Part shown: positions 61,807 to 62,320 of the stretch, piece after piece
Layout of the letters: each line of letters opens with the position of its first letter
How positions within the stretch are numbered: the stretch's first letter is position 1
Assembly: GCA_026399095.1 (NCBI GenBank)
Contig: JAPLRP010000010.1
Location: forward strand, 1 to 62,320
Origin: Methylococcales bacterium
Lineage (GTDB): Bacteria > Pseudomonadota > Gammaproteobacteria > Methylococcales > Methylomonadaceae
DNA: 62,320 nt
Direction: 5' to 3'
Translations under genes and position numbers: made by a program
The notes under the pieces: model-generated
Seen by the model: only the letters and a program-made list of their open reading frames with translations
The model's database searches: none
Told to the model about the DNA's origin: nothing

Positions 61807-62320
61807 TCAGTCCTTTTTCGTTTTTGCAGTAGCAGCTACCGCAATATATCTTTCTGCTTTGTTGTCCCACTGAAAACCTTTTTTCCATTTGCTGTCTTGC
61901 GTTTTAATTTGAATATCATAATAACCCTGAGTCTTGCTCGGCAAGAAGGAAAGCACGTTCTGACCTTCATAGAGCTCATGATCACGGGTTCCATCATTGT
62001 GCCAATAGCCTGCGAGATCCTGATAATAATAAATGGGTTCTGAAAGAATATTGATTAGCTGTGTGCCATCGATCTTAAACAACGAAAGTGCTTCAAAATA
62101 ACCTGAGCCACCGGCATAACCCTCATTCCAACCCAAACGCAAACCGATTGCTGTATCGGTATCGGTAAGTTTGAAGAGAGCAAAATCCAAACGCATATAC
62201 TCTTCAGGCATAAGATTAATTTCATCACCCTCATCAACATCCTGAGATGGCCCTTCCAATTGGCTTGATTTCCAGCTAGTTTTTATATCTAGAGGCTTTC
62301 CGTAACTGGCAATTAAAGCA
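61807..62320 (-). CDS. Unrecognised protein, 5' end outside the window
   Basis: The minus-strand frame is open to the window edge; the visible 171 residues begin ...LIASYGKPLDIKTSWKSSQL and end at TGA 61807-61809. The protein is rich in Asp, Glu, Tyr and Trp, with no transmembrane helix in the visible part ('GLRLGWNEGYAGGSGYFEAL', 'YYYQDLAGYWHNDGTRDH'), and has a short Lys-rich end. The composition suggests a secreted or periplasmic beta-rich protein. I do not recognise a family. Confidence 0.6.
   Translation of the reverse strand, partial: ALIASYGKPLDIKTSWKSSQLEGPSQDVDEGDEINLMPEEYMRLDFALFKLTDTDTAIGLRLGWNEGYAGGSGYFEALSLFKIDGTQLINILSEPIYYYQDLAGYWHNDGTRDHELYEGQNVLSFLPSKTQGYYDIQIKTQDSKWKKGFQWDNKAERYIAVAATAKTKKD

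Noticed and set aside
61640-61888. Minus-strand ORF of 82 codons after the RND operon
   Set aside because: It overlaps the better-supported partial gene on the same strand in another frame, has no domain and no ribosome binding site. A mobile-element remnant was considered but not supported.
1-62320. CRISPR array, tRNA genes, intact insertion sequences
   Set aside because: No regularly spaced repeats, no tRNA-like cloverleaf and no transposase gene were recognised by eye; a tRNAscan or IS search could still find degenerate cases.

Overview
The window looks like a piece of an AT-rich gammaproteobacterial chromosome. The best guess is a methanotroph-like member of the Methylococcales. That guess rests on the combination of a hopanoid-type RND exporter (HpnN), a DabAB inorganic-carbon transporter, a gnnA-gnnB-lpxB lipid A cluster, a pyruvate:ferredoxin oxidoreductase, and the standard gammaproteobacterial clusters tyrS/M23 peptidase/erpA/argC and amgK-murU/lptD-surA. 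No methane oxidation gene lies in the window, so the taxonomic placement is inference.

Layout. At 1-219 three tandem sigma70 promoters point leftward out of the window, most likely feeding an rRNA operon just outside it. At 216-6266 lie tyrS, an M23 peptidase, erpA, argC, a quinone oxidoreductase and a mercaptopyruvate sulfurtransferase. At 6378-7313 are two paralogous glycine-zipper secreted proteins, followed by rapA and a CvfB-like S1 protein (7557-11245). At 11246-12504 is a small, visibly G+C-richer accessory islet: a toxin-antitoxin pair with its own palindromic operator, a small helix-turn-helix ORF and a remnant of a DNA methyltransferase. At 12505-16081 is a complete MCE-type ABC lipid transporter operon. 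At 16491-21013 is dabAB, preceded by strong inverted repeats. At 21231-31238 are envelope and RNA genes: murU, amgK, lptD, surA, a helicase-less DbpA-type RNA-binding protein, a RimB-like protease and hpnN. apbE follows at 31263-32339.

At 32574-37656 a giant fusion of an AI-2E-type permease to a P2A-type ATPase precedes a CNNM/CorC-type membrane protein. At 37869-43352 are a DUF4410-like lipoprotein, an SDR enzyme, a Bcp peroxiredoxin, a lipoprotein hydrolase and a pentameric ligand-gated ion channel-like protein. At 43416-48060 are a DHOD-like flavoenzyme and nifJ. At 48224-51576 are lpxB, gnnB and gnnA. At 52224-54875 an ECF sigma factor, a membrane anti-sigma factor and a subtilase form a compact unit. 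At 55079-61541 is a TetR-controlled tripartite RND efflux operon, and a partial unrecognised gene closes the window.

The theme is envelope construction and homeostasis: LPS assembly and modification, peptidoglycan recycling, hopanoid and phospholipid transport, efflux and periplasmic proteostasis. The most interesting candidates for something undescribed are: the sigma/anti-sigma/subtilase unit, where the anti-sigma's periplasmic domain resembles the protease's own prodomain; the permease-ATPase fusion; and the channel-like receptor.
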